64,000 nucleotides of DNA, taken from the NCBI GenBank assembly GCA_017625255.1, contig JAGALK010000001.1:1-64000 (forward strand), read 5' to 3'. Made by a program: the position numbers and the translations under genes. Position 1 is the stretch's first letter. The number at the start of each line of letters is the position of its first letter. Under the pieces are notes generated by a model, which was given only the letters and a program-made list of their open reading frames with translations, searched no databases and was not told where the DNA came from. Of the stretch, positions 1 through 8,629 are shown one piece after another. This DNA comes from Lachnospiraceae bacterium (GTDB taxonomy: Bacteria; Bacillota; Clostridia; Lachnospirales; Lachnospiraceae).

Positions 1-513
1 GTTGCAAACACAACTACAGACCTTACACCCGCATTGAAGATTAAAAAAGCAATGGAACTTATGCAGGAAGGGTACGAAGAAGAACTTGCAATTTTAAGAG
101 CGAAAAACGCTGAATTGCAGCCTTCTGCTACATCTTGGGAAACTTACGCCGGAAACATGGAGCATAGGAATTCCGAAAAGTCTTTCCGGGAAGTTGCAAA
201 ACTCTTGAATCTGAATCCGCAGAATTGCCTTACAAATTGGTGTGAGAAAAACGGCTTCATCTACAGGAACAAGGGCATTTACACGGCAAGTCAGAAAGCA
301 ATTACAAAAGGAATCCTTGTAAACAGAATCGTAAACGCTGAAAACGGTTGGAGCGGTGAACAATGCAAAATTACCGCTTACGGCATGAGGTTCTTTTCTG
401 AAATGAAAGCGCAAGGCGAATTCGGTTATTGCGTTCTCACAGACAAGCCAGAGGACGGAAGCAACAGACCTGCAAGACCTTCTAGGGATTACCGCAAGCG
501 AGGCGATAAATGA
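1..513 (+). CDS. Phage antirepressor, KilAC domain (5' end cut by window edge)
   Basis: The frame is open to base 1, so the N-terminus lies outside the window. The visible part matches the KilAC (ANT) domain of phage antirepressors: a SFREVAKLLNL helix, the NWCEKNGFIYRN segment, then a KGI-type strand and a C-terminal ITAYGMRFF strand. Such proteins bind DNA or repressors and influence the lysis-lysogeny decision; the N-terminal half is usually a Bro, Rha or P22AR domain and cannot be seen here. The TGA stop overlaps the next ATG (ATGA), so the two genes are translationally coupled. This is the main hint that the phage is temperate or recently so. Confidence 0.8.
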   Translation, partial: VANTTTDLTPALKIKKAMELMQEGYEEELAILRAKNAELQPSATSWETYAGNMEHRNSEKSFREVAKLLNLNPQNCLTNWCEKNGFIYRNKGIYTASQKAITKGILVNRIVNAENGWSGEQCKITAYGMRFFSEMKAQGEFGYCVLTDKPEDGSNRPARPSRDYRKRGDK

Positions 514-860
514 CCTTACAGATTGATGATGAAGGGGAGCTTGGAAAACTTCTTCAACTTCTCCCGGAAGCGATAAACACATTCAAACAGGCTGCAAGCG
601 TACAGAACAATCAGCTTACGGCGCAATGGTACGACTTGGAAGCCTGTTATAACTTGCGCGGCGTGGGGGCTTTTTCGACCTTCAAAAATAACAGGTGGTA
701 TCAGCCGAAGGGCGGAATCCCGGACGACATCGTACAGGGGCGGCATGCTTGGAGCAGGGAAACGGTGGCGGAATGGCTGACTTATACGGACAGAACGCTT
801 CCAGAATACCACAAGAAATATTGCACAGGCGCAAGGAATCCGAAGGGGGCGCAGAAATGA
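510..860 (+). CDS. Hypothetical phage protein, possible HTH DNA-binding
   Basis: This 116-residue protein overlaps the antirepressor stop by 4 bases and the next gene by another 4, so it belongs to the same operon. Residues about 35-100 (YDLEACYNLRGVGAFSTFKN, then an AWSRETVAEWLTY helix) resemble the layout of small phage excisionase or helix-turn-helix proteins, where a tryptophan-rich turn separates two helices. The resemblance is by eye only. I do not recognise a specific family; a regulatory DNA-binding role is inferred from the fold-like pattern and from its place beside the antirepressor. Confidence 0.6.
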   Translation: MTLQIDDEGELGKLLQLLPEAINTFKQAASVQNNQLTAQWYDLEACYNLRGVGAFSTFKNNRWYQPKGGIPDDIVQGRHAWSRETVAEWLTYTDRTLPEYHKKYCTGARNPKGAQK

Positions 861-1054
861 TGTTGAAATGCACTACAACGAAATTTAACGGCAAAGACAT
901 AAAACTGTACGAATCTTCCTACAAGGGCAAAAAGCAGACCTTCGGAAGCGTGAGAGAAGCACTTTTATACAGCATGGGGTACGGTTCTGACCAAGCGGCA
1001 GAATTGCGCTACATGATGAAAAAAAAGATAGACGAGAAATCCAACGAAGCATAA
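857..1054 (+). CDS. Small hypothetical phage protein
   Basis: A 65-residue basic protein whose ATG overlaps the stop of the upstream gene (ATGATG...TGA). It has a short beta-rich N-terminus (KCTTTKFNGKDIKLYESSYKG) and a helical C-terminus that is rich in Lys and Met. It ends 11 bases before the recombinase gene, with the strong AAGGAGG site of that gene just after its stop. No family recognised. Confidence 0.6.
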   Translation: MMLKCTTTKFNGKDIKLYESSYKGKKQTFGSVREALLYSMGYGSDQAAELRYMMKKKIDEKSNEA

Positions 1055-1065
1055 GGAGGCAAAAA

Positions 1066-2118
1066 ATGCTTTATGAAGAAATCTTGAAAAACGGATTCTG
1101 TACGGCTGAAAGTACGGAAGGTATGAGCGAAGATGTATGGCTTGATAAACGCCGTGAGGGTATCGGCGGCAGTGATTCCGGGGCAATCCTTAACATGAAT
1201 CGCTTTGCTACACCGTTGAGCGTTTACATCGCAAAGAAAAACCTTCTTGATTCTGATTTGAACAAAAACAATCAGTCTATCAAGTGGGGAAAAATGGCGG
1301 AAGCTGCAATCAGAAAAGGGCTTGCAGACGATTTGAATTTGCAGATTGAAAACGCACCTGTAATGTTCAAGAGCGTAAAAAATCAGTTCATGCTTGCTGA
1401 TTTGGACGGCGTGATTTTTGTGCCGGAAGCAAGAGAAATCAACGGAAAGACCGTTAAGGGAATCGGCGGGCTTGAAATCAAGACCGCAACTTCTCGCAAT
1501 ACGGAATTTGGAAGTGATGAAATTCCCGACAGTTATTATTGTCAAGTTCAGCATTACATGGCTGTAACCGGGCTTGATTGGTTCGTTCTTTGTGTGCTTA
1601 TCGACAAGGCAGACGGCAGAATCTACACAGTGCCTAGAAATGACGACTTTATCAACAACACTCTTATTCCGGCTGAAAAATCATTCTGGAATGACTATGT
1701 ACTTGCAGAAGTAATGCCAGCTCCAACAGGCAATGAATACGAATCAAAGATTGTTGACGGCGTTTATAAAGAGTGTGCCGCAGAGGTTGAACTTCCCGAA
1801 GAGGTTTCTTTGCTCTGTGATGAATACAATCTTGCAGCACAGGAAGAAAAAGCCGCCGGAGAGAAAAAAGAAATCATCAAGGAAAAAATCAAGATTGCCA
1901 TTATGAAAGCCTCGCCGACCGCTGATGTCGAGAAGCAGAAAATCATTGCAAAGGCGGGCGGTGCAAAAATTTCTTGGAACAAGCAGGTTCGCAAGGTTGC
2001 CGACACAGACAAGCTCAAAAAATCCGGGCTTTTCGATGAATATTGCAAGGAATCAGCAAGCCTTGTAATGAGAATCACGGCAGAGAAAAAAGCAGCGGGG
2101 GCGGCTGATGTATTCTGA
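1066..2118 (+). CDS. YqaJ-like viral recombinase / lambda-type exonuclease
   Basis: A 350-residue protein with the YqaJ (lambda exonuclease-like, PD-(D/E)XK) fold. Visible motifs are the GIGGSDSGA loop at residues 32-40, the acidic ADLDG at 111-115, the GGLEIKT catalytic core at 134-140 (E137, K139) and the QVQHYM helix at 160-165. It should degrade one DNA strand 5' to 3' and expose single strands for the RecT annealase encoded 0.9 kb downstream; the pair forms a phage SynExo recombination module. The C-terminal 130 residues are Lys/Glu-rich helices that could contact RecT or SSB. The start has AAGGAGG 7 bases upstream. Confidence 0.85.
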   Translation: MLYEEILKNGFCTAESTEGMSEDVWLDKRREGIGGSDSGAILNMNRFATPLSVYIAKKNLLDSDLNKNNQSIKWGKMAEAAIRKGLADDLNLQIENAPVMFKSVKNQFMLADLDGVIFVPEAREINGKTVKGIGGLEIKTATSRNTEFGSDEIPDSYYCQVQHYMAVTGLDWFVLCVLIDKADGRIYTVPRNDDFINNTLIPAEKSFWNDYVLAEVMPAPTGNEYESKIVDGVYKECAAEVELPEEVSLLCDEYNLAAQEEKAAGEKKEIIKEKIKIAIMKASPTADVEKQKIIAKAGGAKISWNKQVRKVADTDKLKKSGLFDEYCKESASLVMRITAEKKAAGAADVF

Positions 2119-2305
2119 TGATGAAGTTTTGAGAGCGGACAGGTGCTATTGTGGCGGAAATCCGCAGGTAGAAAGTAAGTACGGCTCTTTCTTTGTCATT
2201 TGTAAAGAGTGTGGTTGCTCTGGTATTGCATATCCAACACAGAAACAGGCAATCCGCTCTTGGAACAAGAAAAACAGACGGATTAAGGGGGAATCTGAAA
2301 AATGA
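2108..2305 (+). CDS. Lar-like zinc-ribbon protein
   Basis: A 65-residue protein with paired cysteines (C14, C33, C36, C38 region: RCYCGGNP ... VICKECGC) followed by QAIRSWNKK. This spacing and the terminal tryptophan-asparagine resemble the Lar (restriction alleviation) zinc-finger family found in many phages. In Rac-prophage Lar modulates a type I restriction system; whether this protein does so is unknown. It starts inside the end of the recombinase gene (11-base overlap) and its own end overlaps the exonuclease gene by 4 bases, so all three are coupled. Confidence 0.65.
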   Translation: MYSDDEVLRADRCYCGGNPQVESKYGSFFVICKECGCSGIAYPTQKQAIRSWNKKNRRIKGESEK

Positions 2306-2901
2306 AAGTTCTTTGGTGTGACACAGAAACAACAGGATTAAAGCCGGAAAACAGCGGAGCTTTTCAAGTCGCAATGCTTTTTAAGCACGGCATGGATAAA
2401 ACAAAAGTTTGGCAGCGGCTTTTCTTTCTGAATCCGCTGGACGAAGAAAAGGGCATTTTATACCACGAGGAAGCATACGAAACTCACGGCGTAAAGAAAG
2501 AAACGATTGAAGGGTACGCAAAGGCGGCGGAAGTTATGCCGAAAATCGCTTCATTCTTTCTTGAATACGGAAAAGGTTTTACCGATGAAGGGAAGTTTGA
2601 AAAGATGTACTTTGCAGGCTATAACCCGCTTTTCGATTGGCAACATCTGGACGAGCTTTTTAAGCGTTACACCGAATACAAAATGTCAGATTTCTTTGAG
2701 CCGAAATTGCTTGATGTTCTGGAACAGGTAAAGCGGGCAACGGCAATGGGGAAACTGAATACCGTAAACAAGAAACTTACAACGGTTTGCAAATCGCTTG
2801 AAATTCCGCTTGTAAATGCGCATGACGCTATGGGCGACATCGAAGCGACAAGAGAATTGGCGATAAGACTTCAAAGAATTGGTGTACCTTTGGTTTTGTA
2901 A
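2302..2901 (+). CDS. DEDDh 3'-5' exonuclease (DnaQ/RNase T-like)
   Basis: A 199-residue protein with the full DEDDh set: DTETTG at residues 7-12 (D7, E9), AGYNPLFDW with D112, and HDAMGD at 174-179 (H174, D179). This is the proofreading-exonuclease fold of the DNA polymerase III epsilon subunit, here as a stand-alone enzyme that probably trims DNA ends during recombination or replication. It is the last gene before the palindrome and promoter at 2901-2971, so it closes the first operon in view. Confidence 0.85.
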   Translation: MKVLWCDTETTGLKPENSGAFQVAMLFKHGMDKTKVWQRLFFLNPLDEEKGILYHEEAYETHGVKKETIEGYAKAAEVMPKIASFFLEYGKGFTDEGKFEKMYFAGYNPLFDWQHLDELFKRYTEYKMSDFFEPKLLDVLEQVKRATAMGKLNTVNKKLTTVCKSLEIPLVNAHDAMGDIEATRELAIRLQRIGVPLVL

Positions 2902-2924
2902 ATTTGTGCAAATTTGCACAAATT
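2901..2924. promoter_or_regulatory. Perfect 24-bp palindrome, probable operator
   Basis: A perfect inverted repeat (half-site AATTTGTGCAAA) lies just upstream of the -35 box of the recT promoter and overlaps the end of the exonuclease stop codon. A near-copy with one changed base in the aligned core precedes the giant gene at 15344. A dimeric phage repressor or activator site is the simplest reading; the protein that binds it is not known. Confidence 0.6.
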
Positions 2925-2971
2925 CGTATTGACTGATACGATAAATAGATTTACAATCGTATTAGATACGA
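2925..2971 (+). promoter_or_regulatory. Sigma70-type promoter for recT operon with two inverted-repeat operators
   Basis: TTGACT at 2929-2934 and TACAAT at 2952-2957 are separated by exactly 17 bases. Two small inverted repeats bracket these boxes: CGTAT-6-ATACG at 2925-2940 covers the -35, and TCGTAT-TAG-ATACGA at 2957-2971 starts at the last base of the -10. Their shared half-site suggests one regulator binds both and blocks polymerase. The AGGCATTTTTTATG start of recT follows 46 bases later. Confidence 0.75.
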
Positions 2972-3017
2972 GAAAGAGTATCAAACCCAACGATATATAG
3001 ACACGGAGGCATTTTTT

Positions 3018-4025
3018 ATGAAAACAGACGGCTCTGACGCACAGACTAAACAGGTTGCGACACAGACACAAGAAAAACAGGGAACTTTGAGGGATTGGCT
3101 TTCGATTCAGCAGAAGGCTGTTGCTCCTTCTCTCCCGGCTGGTACTGTAAGTATCGAGCGTTTTATGGAGAGCGTGAAATTCGCTATCTTAGACCCTAAA
3201 AACCCGCTTTTGCGCACTTGTGACAAGGGAAGTTTGCAGCGTTCTATTGCACAGGCGGCAAATTACGGCTTGGAAGTCGGCGGAGTTTTAGGGCAGTCTT
3301 ATTTTATCCCATACAATGAATCTGTCAAGAATCCACAGACAGGTCAGTGGGAAAAGGTAATGACCTGTCACTTCCAGATTGGTTACAAAGGACTGATTGA
3401 GCTTGCTAGACGCTCTAAGACAATCAAGACAATCGCCGCCGAGCCTGTTTACTCAAACGATGATTTTGAGTGTGAATTGGCAAGCGGAAGAAGTATTCAT
3501 CATAAAATCAACATCTTCAAAGACCGAGGCGAAGTCGTAGCTTATTACTGTCTTGTTGAACTTACAAACGGCGGTGAGCAATTCGCAATCCTTACTAAAT
3601 CAGACGCAGAGAAATTCCGCGATAAGTATTCAAAGTCTTATGTCATGGCAAAGAACAGCGGTAAAGGGCTTGAAGAAAATAATTGGGTGAAGAACTTTGA
3701 CGCAATGGCTTTGAAAACTTGCGTTATTAAAGCTCTTAAACTCTGTCCTATCAGCATTGAAACATTGCGGGCAGTCCAGACAGAAGAAATCGGAGATTAC
3801 AACGATACAGCCGTTGAAGTTACTCCCGAAGCTGAAACTGTTACCTATTCGGTAAGCGAAGAGCCTAGACAGATTGCAACTCCTGCACAGACAGAAGAGC
3901 CTGCACCTAGCGATTTGGCACAGGAAGCACTTGAAAATGAAATGTCCGTTGAAGATGTAGCTGCAATGAACGCCGCTTTTGATTCAATGCCACCGCAGGT
4001 ACAAGACCCTAGTGAGATATTCTAA
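3018..4025 (+). CDS. recT: RecT single-strand annealing recombinase
   Basis: A 335-residue protein with the typical RecT core: LDPKNPLLRTCDKGSLQRSIAQAANYGLE region at about 56-85, FIPYN, the CHFQIGYKGLIELARRS block at about 118-135, and the conserved NWVKNFDAMALKTCVIKAL near 220-240. It anneals complementary single strands exposed by the YqaJ exonuclease. The C-terminal 90 residues are acidic and of low complexity (VTPEAETV ... PAQTEEPAPS). The gene is the first of its transcription unit, behind a strong promoter with operators, with GGAGG 9 bases before ATG. Confidence 0.92.
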   Translation: MKTDGSDAQTKQVATQTQEKQGTLRDWLSIQQKAVAPSLPAGTVSIERFMESVKFAILDPKNPLLRTCDKGSLQRSIAQAANYGLEVGGVLGQSYFIPYNESVKNPQTGQWEKVMTCHFQIGYKGLIELARRSKTIKTIAAEPVYSNDDFECELASGRSIHHKINIFKDRGEVVAYYCLVELTNGGEQFAILTKSDAEKFRDKYSKSYVMAKNSGKGLEENNWVKNFDAMALKTCVIKALKLCPISIETLRAVQTEEIGDYNDTAVEVTPEAETVTYSVSEEPRQIATPAQTEEPAPSDLAQEALENEMSVEDVAAMNAAFDSMPPQVQDPSEIF

Positions 4026-4036
4026 GGCGGAAGGGA

Positions 4037-4831
4037 ATGAAAGTCACAGGCTATTTTCACGGCATACTTTTCAAAGATAACTCAATTATTTTAAGACCGA
4101 GTGATAGCCGTGACTTAATCCCTATTAGAAAGGTTTTCAAAAGCAAGAAAGACCGGGAAGAAAGAAGCGGGCTTGAAATCCTTTTGAGGTGTGAAATTGA
4201 CGCACCTTTACAGAAACGGAGCATAAAAGAATTAAACACAGCATGGAAGCTGATTTCAATTATTTTTGAATCAATGGAACATCGGCGCGGAACGGACGAA
4301 GAGCTTTATAGCTTATATGAAGATTTGCTGACCGAATACGCCGAAAAGACACCCTGCACACTGTACCCGAACAGATTACGCCCGGTACGGTTGAGCGAAG
4401 CAAACACGGTACAGGCTGCAACTTTCATTGATGGCTTGATTTATCACCTGTGTATGCTTTGTGATTTGAAGCAGGATTTACAGGCTGATGTACGAATGGT
4501 TATTTACGAATTCGAGGAATGGCGGGGAAAGCAGAAAGAAGATTTTACCGCCACAATGACAGAAACAAGGTGGAGAGAAAGGGCGGTTTATTCCGAAGCG
4601 AGCGGAATAGGAACGGATATAGACCTTCACCACATGATGGGAAAGGGAGCGCACGAGATTTTACGGAATGACCCGGAAAATTGGATTGCGTTAAACCGTG
4701 TGGAACATGATGAATACCACAACGAAGGGGAAGAGAAGTTTTTGCAGAAATACCCGCACTTAAAGGGGCGTTTCGAGCATATACATAAAAAGGCGGCGAG
4801 CCTTTACGAAGATAAAAGAAATTTGGGGTGA
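4037..4831 (+). CDS. Putative HNHc nuclease
   Basis: A 264-residue protein of the kind often found next to phage recT genes. Its C-terminal part (about 190-250) has the HNH-like array DLHHMMGKG, NWIALNRVEHDEYHNEG and a final KGRFEHIH, giving the histidines and asparagine expected of a beta-beta-alpha metal nuclease. The N-terminal 100 residues are a mixed domain without a motif I recognise. Known relatives replace or assist RusA/Rap-type junction nucleases in recombination; that role is inferred from family and position. Confidence 0.75.
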   Translation: MKVTGYFHGILFKDNSIILRPSDSRDLIPIRKVFKSKKDREERSGLEILLRCEIDAPLQKRSIKELNTAWKLISIIFESMEHRRGTDEELYSLYEDLLTEYAEKTPCTLYPNRLRPVRLSEANTVQAATFIDGLIYHLCMLCDLKQDLQADVRMVIYEFEEWRGKQKEDFTATMTETRWRERAVYSEASGIGTDIDLHHMMGKGAHEILRNDPENWIALNRVEHDEYHNEGEEKFLQKYPHLKGRFEHIHKKAASLYEDKRNLG

Positions 4832-4840
4832 CAGGTAAAA

Positions 4841-5482
4841 ATGACAAGAGAAATACCATTGAGCCGGATTCTTTACGGCACGAATGTCAGAAGCGAGCGT
4901 GACGAGGATATTATTGAGCTTGCAAAGAGCATTGAAGCACATGATATTTTACAGCCTTTAGTTGTAAGACCAAAGGGCAACAAGTATGAAGTTATTTGCG
5001 GACACAGACGGCTTAAAGCCTTGCAGCTTGTCGGTGGTGATATTTCTGTACCTTGCATTATTCGTGAGGATATTCCAGATTCAGAAGTTCTCAAAGTTCA
5101 GCTTGAAGAGAATATTCAGCGTAAGCAAATGAGCGCGATTGAACTTGTAGAAGCGTTTGACAAGATTAAGGCACAAAGCCGGGTAAAAGTTACGAATGAA
5201 CGGCTTGCCACAATGCTGAACAAAAGTGTTAGTTGGATTTTGAATCAGTATTATGCGGTAAAGAACATTGAAAAAGTATATGGCGACAACGGCAAGGAGT
5301 ATGTGAGAAACAATCACATCGCTGCTGGAAAGATTATCGGAGATTTGCAGAAAAAGAATCGAGAAGTCACAAAGGTGCAGAAAAACGGTTTTACCATTGA
5401 ACATAACGGAAAGACTATCACAGTCAAATGTGAGAGCGTTGATGTGGTGAATTATGTTGTCGCAGAACTTGAAAAAATCTAA
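4841..5482 (+). CDS. ParB-like nuclease / partition-type DNA-binding protein
   Basis: A 213-residue protein with the ParB N-terminal fold: the LQPLVVRPKG strand, the phosphate-binding CGHRRLKAL at residues 53-61 (now known as a CTP-binding motif in ParB proteins) and ENIQRKQMS at 90-98. A helix-turn-helix follows at about 110-140 (NERLATMLNKSVSWILNQY). It could act in plasmid-like maintenance, in transcription control or as a CTP switch; no parA is seen nearby, so a regulatory role is at least as likely as segregation. Confidence 0.82.
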   Translation: MTREIPLSRILYGTNVRSERDEDIIELAKSIEAHDILQPLVVRPKGNKYEVICGHRRLKALQLVGGDISVPCIIREDIPDSEVLKVQLEENIQRKQMSAIELVEAFDKIKAQSRVKVTNERLATMLNKSVSWILNQYYAVKNIEKVYGDNGKEYVRNNHIAAGKIIGDLQKKNREVTKVQKNGFTIEHNGKTITVKCESVDVVNYVVAELEKI

Positions 5483-5493
5483 GGGGAATTGAT

Positions 5494-6111
5494 ATGTCAG
5501 AAGAAAAGCCGATTGAGAAGCCTAGAGCCGTAAAGCTCGTTTACAATCTGAATGATGATTACAGGACACCGCGCTATCTTGTTTCGTGCCTTGATACATT
5601 CATCTTTGATTTTATGCAGCGTCATAACATCAACCGTAAATTGGTTGTGTACTGTCCTTTTGATACCGAAGAAAGCGAGTATGTACGCTACTTCAAAGAA
5701 AACGGCGCGGAAGTAATTCACGGAGATATAAAGACAGGGCAGGATTTCTTCGAGAATCCTATCCCGGAATGTGATTTAGTTATCTCAAATCCGCCTTTTT
5801 CACGAAAGCGTGAGATTTTTTCTAAATTATTTGCGGCTGGTATTCCGTTTGCTTTGTTAATGAATCTACAGGCAATGCAGTATCAAGAAATGGGGCAGCT
5901 TTTTGTTGAAGAGCAGCAGAGGACAGAAGCAATACAGTTTATTATCCCGGATAAGAAAGTGTCTTTTGACGGTCATACATCGGCTTTTTGCAGTGGGTAT
6001 TATTGCTGGAAGTTCGTTGAGAAAACATCATTCGTACACCTTCCACATAACAATAGCGGAAAGTTTTATGTTCCGGCTTATTCACTTACAAAACAGGGAG
6101 ATGTGCAATAA
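5494..6111 (+). CDS. Putative N6-adenine DNA methyltransferase
   Basis: A 205-residue protein with the class I methyltransferase catalytic motif DLVISNPPFS (NPPF at 99-102), preceded by a VVYCPFDTEESEYVRYF segment in the place of the SAM-binding motif. Length and arrangement fit small phage adenine methyltransferases. It may protect phage DNA from host restriction or mark replicated DNA. The ATG of the next gene overlaps its TAA, as is usual in this replication operon. Confidence 0.72.
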   Translation: MSEEKPIEKPRAVKLVYNLNDDYRTPRYLVSCLDTFIFDFMQRHNINRKLVVYCPFDTEESEYVRYFKENGAEVIHGDIKTGQDFFENPIPECDLVISNPPFSRKREIFSKLFAAGIPFALLMNLQAMQYQEMGQLFVEEQQRTEAIQFIIPDKKVSFDGHTSAFCSGYYCWKFVEKTSFVHLPHNNSGKFYVPAYSLTKQGDVQ

Positions 6112-6971
6112 TGAAATGGTTTAAGCACGATTCAGACGCAATGACAGACAGCAAAATCAGAAAGTTAATCTTGAAGCATGGGGCGGTAGGTTACGCCGTT
6201 TATTTTCACTGTTTGGAGCTGATAGCAAGCAGCGTCAGCGAAACAAACATCAATTTTGAATTGGAGCATGACGCGGAAATCATAGCTGATGATTTGAAAA
6301 TCAACGGAAGTGGAACGGAAAGCGGAGCGCAGATTGTTGAGAACATCATGCGCACCATTATTGACCTTAAACTTTTCGAGGAATCAGATGGTCACATCTT
6401 TTGCTTGAAGCTCTTGAAAAGGCTTGATACTTCCATGACTTCAAACAAGTATTTCCGTACTTTGATTGCGGAAGCAAAAAGCGCAAGAACACCACAGATA
6501 CAAATTCCGGCTCTTGAAGCGACACAAGCAGAAGAGCCGAAACAGGAAGAAATACCTTATGAAGTCCAGACACCGGGCGAAGAACAGTTTTCTTATGCTC
6601 AGAAAGAATACGCAAAGAAAATCTTTGACTTATGGAATGGAGCAGGGCTTCCTTGTCCTAAATCCGGCTACATTACATTTATGCTCTCTGATTTCAGAAT
6701 GGCAGTCGCAGAGTTGCAGAAAGAAAGGCTGCACAGTAGTTCAGTTATTGCCGCCGTTGAGAACTACATCAAGGTTATGGAACTGAAAAAAGCAGGTAAA
6801 ACTTGGTGGAATGTCAAATACAGTTTTGATAACTTTGCAAAATTCAAGAACATAAAAAGATTTTTGCCGGATTATTTTGACATTACGGAATATCAAGACA
6901 TGAAGAAAAAGAACGGTTCAGCGGTCGCACAGTCGGGAGCAGATTCTAGCGGCGAGGGGGTAGATTTCTAA
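6111..6971 (+). CDS. Replication initiator, Lin1244/DUF4373-type N-terminal domain
   Basis: A 286-residue protein beginning MKWFKHDSDAMTDSKIRKL, the hallmark of the Lin1244/Lin1753 (DUF4373) winged-helix domain of phage replication initiators. The C-terminal half (about 165-255) is a second helical domain with the WWNVKYSFDNFAKFKNI pattern found in DnaD-like or replisome-organiser proteins. The helicase-loader gene follows with a 1-base stop/start overlap, supporting a replisome-assembly role. The phage origin may lie within or close to this gene, but no iteron array was visible. Confidence 0.8.
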   Translation: MKWFKHDSDAMTDSKIRKLILKHGAVGYAVYFHCLELIASSVSETNINFELEHDAEIIADDLKINGSGTESGAQIVENIMRTIIDLKLFEESDGHIFCLKLLKRLDTSMTSNKYFRTLIAEAKSARTPQIQIPALEATQAEEPKQEEIPYEVQTPGEEQFSYAQKEYAKKIFDLWNGAGLPCPKSGYITFMLSDFRMAVAELQKERLHSSSVIAAVENYIKVMELKKAGKTWWNVKYSFDNFAKFKNIKRFLPDYFDITEYQDMKKKNGSAVAQSGADSSGEGVDF

Positions 6972-7738
6972 TGAGTGAAGAAGATAAGAAAAACAAAGAC
7001 CCTGAAAAAACTCCAAAGGAAATATTTAAAAGTGTTTTTTCTGGGCTTACTGTAGGAACTGACGAGGAAGTGGCAGCCCGTGACGAAGAAATTCGCAAAC
7101 ACGATGAAGAAGTGAGAAAGGAAGCAAGAGAAAATTCTTTCCGAAACAGTGGAATTGCGGAAAAGTTTAAGAGTGTTGAATTGTCTGATATATTGCGGTC
7201 GGGCATCGCTGAAATGAAGGATAAAGACGGCAATGTGATTACTGACATAAATGTTTTTGAAAAATTTATATCAGACATTGCAGAGGGAAAGCCACGCGGT
7301 TTATGGCTTTGCGGTAAATATGGAACAGGAAAAAGTGTTTTTGCCATTGCACTTATGCACGAGCTTTGCCGCCGTGGGGTATCATGTTCATATTTTAAGA
7401 CGCATGAAGTTATGCAAAGACTTGATGATGTGAAGTGGCATTTAAGCCATGAAACAAGGGCGGGAATTGTTAAGGAACTTTGCTATGCGGATTTTCGTAT
7501 TTTTGACGAGATAGGGCGTTATCCAGATTCAAAGTGGGAGCAGTTTATCCTGTTTGATGTAACAAATAAATGTTACGAAAGCTATAAATCAATGCTCTTT
7601 ATCTCAAATCTGACAAGAAACGAATTGGGCGAGTTTTTGGGCGGGGCGGCTACTGACAGATTCAAGGGGTTAGGAATGACTATTGAATTCAGCGGCAAAT
7701 CGTTCAGAGGTTCGGAAAAAGAATTGTATACAAGATAG
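6971..7738 (+). CDS. DnaC-like helicase loader, AAA+ ATPase
   Basis: A 255-residue protein with Walker A GKYGTGKS at 115-122, Walker B FRIFDE at 175-180, a sensor ISNLT at 211-215 and an arginine-bearing TDRFKGLG near 228-235, the pattern of DnaC/IstB ATPases. The N-terminal 60 residues are charged helices that would contact helicase or initiator. It should load the host replicative helicase at the phage origin together with the preceding initiator. SSB follows 12 bases later. Confidence 0.87.
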   Translation: MSEEDKKNKDPEKTPKEIFKSVFSGLTVGTDEEVAARDEEIRKHDEEVRKEARENSFRNSGIAEKFKSVELSDILRSGIAEMKDKDGNVITDINVFEKFISDIAEGKPRGLWLCGKYGTGKSVFAIALMHELCRRGVSCSYFKTHEVMQRLDDVKWHLSHETRAGIVKELCYADFRIFDEIGRYPDSKWEQFILFDVTNKCYESYKSMLFISNLTRNELGEFLGGAATDRFKGLGMTIEFSGKSFRGSEKELYTR

Positions 7739-7750
7739 GAGAACGAATAT

Positions 7751-8233
7751 ATGACAGACTTAAATCATGTTGTTTTGATTGGGCGGCTTACTCGCGATTT
7801 AGGAAGCGATGAAAGAGATTTCGGCTATTTGCCTAACAGCCAGGCAAGGGCAAATGTAAGCATTGCCGTAAACAGAAGCAAAAAACAGGGTGATGAATGG
7901 ATTGATGAAGTTTCATACTTTGAAGTTGCAATTTTCGGGAAAACAGCTGAAAACCTAAAACCTTACCTTCTCAAAGGCAAGCAGATTGCTGTTGACGGAC
8001 ACCTTAAACAAGACCGCTGGAAAGACCAGCAGGGCAATAACAAAAGCAAAATCAGCATTGTTGCAGAAAATGTTCAGCTTTTGGGTGGCAAGGGGGAAAG
8101 TGCTTCTGCAGGCGCAGGTGAAAATTATCAGCAGAGTTTTATACCAAAGAATAACGGAAATACGCCTAAAGCAGAAATTCCACAGTCACAGGATTTTAGC
8201 GGAGATGAATTCCCGGAAGATATACCCTTCTAA
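7751..8233 (+). CDS. ssb: Single-stranded DNA-binding protein
   Basis: A 160-residue SSB: an OB-fold N-terminus (NHVVLIGRLTRDLG, NVSIAVNRSKK, YFEVAIFGKTAENL, GKQIAVDGHL, about residues 5-100), a glycine-serine-glutamine linker and the acidic tip DEFPEDIPF that recruits repair and replication partners. It coats single strands during replication and RecT-mediated recombination. The sequence keeps the aromatic-rich VSYFEV and QDRWKDQQG positions expected for DNA stacking. Confidence 0.93.
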   Translation: MTDLNHVVLIGRLTRDLGSDERDFGYLPNSQARANVSIAVNRSKKQGDEWIDEVSYFEVAIFGKTAENLKPYLLKGKQIAVDGHLKQDRWKDQQGNNKSKISIVAENVQLLGGKGESASAGAGENYQQSFIPKNNGNTPKAEIPQSQDFSGDEFPEDIPF

Positions 8234-8245
8234 TGTGAGGCTTGA

Positions 8246-8629
8246 ATGAATAAAAACGAATTCGTAAAAGAGATAAAGAAACTTGATAAATCCTGCTTTT
8301 ATCTTGTTACTGTAGATGAAAGTTATGATTTTCAGACAATGGCAAATATCGCAGATATACTTGATAAACAGGGTATAAAATCTGTTGTCATGCCTAAAAA
8401 CATCAACTTCAAAGAACTGCCTGCAGAAAGCAAAGATAAACTTCTTGAATACATTAAGCGTGAAATCGGAATCAAAGACGGCTTCGATGTTGCGCTTACT
8501 ACAGAACAAGAGCGTTGTAGAAACTGTTTGCATTGGGGCGGCAGGGAATGTACATCAAAAGTAATTTGCGTAAAAGGCAGCGAGTATAAACCGAGAATCA
8601 TACCCAAAAAGGCGGTTCAGCATGAATAG
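8246..8629 (+). CDS. Hypothetical protein with C-terminal cysteine cluster
   Basis: A 127-residue protein. The first 85 residues look like a small alpha/beta domain (FYLVTVDESYDFQTMANIADIL). The tail has a compact cysteine cluster, CRNCLHWGGRECTSKVIC, likely to hold zinc. Start chosen at the ATG after GTGAGG. It overlaps the DUF1064 gene by 8 bases, so it belongs to the replication operon. No family recognised. Confidence 0.6.
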   Translation: MNKNEFVKEIKKLDKSCFYLVTVDESYDFQTMANIADILDKQGIKSVVMPKNINFKELPAESKDKLLEYIKREIGIKDGFDVALTTEQERCRNCLHWGGRECTSKVICVKGSEYKPRIIPKKAVQHE

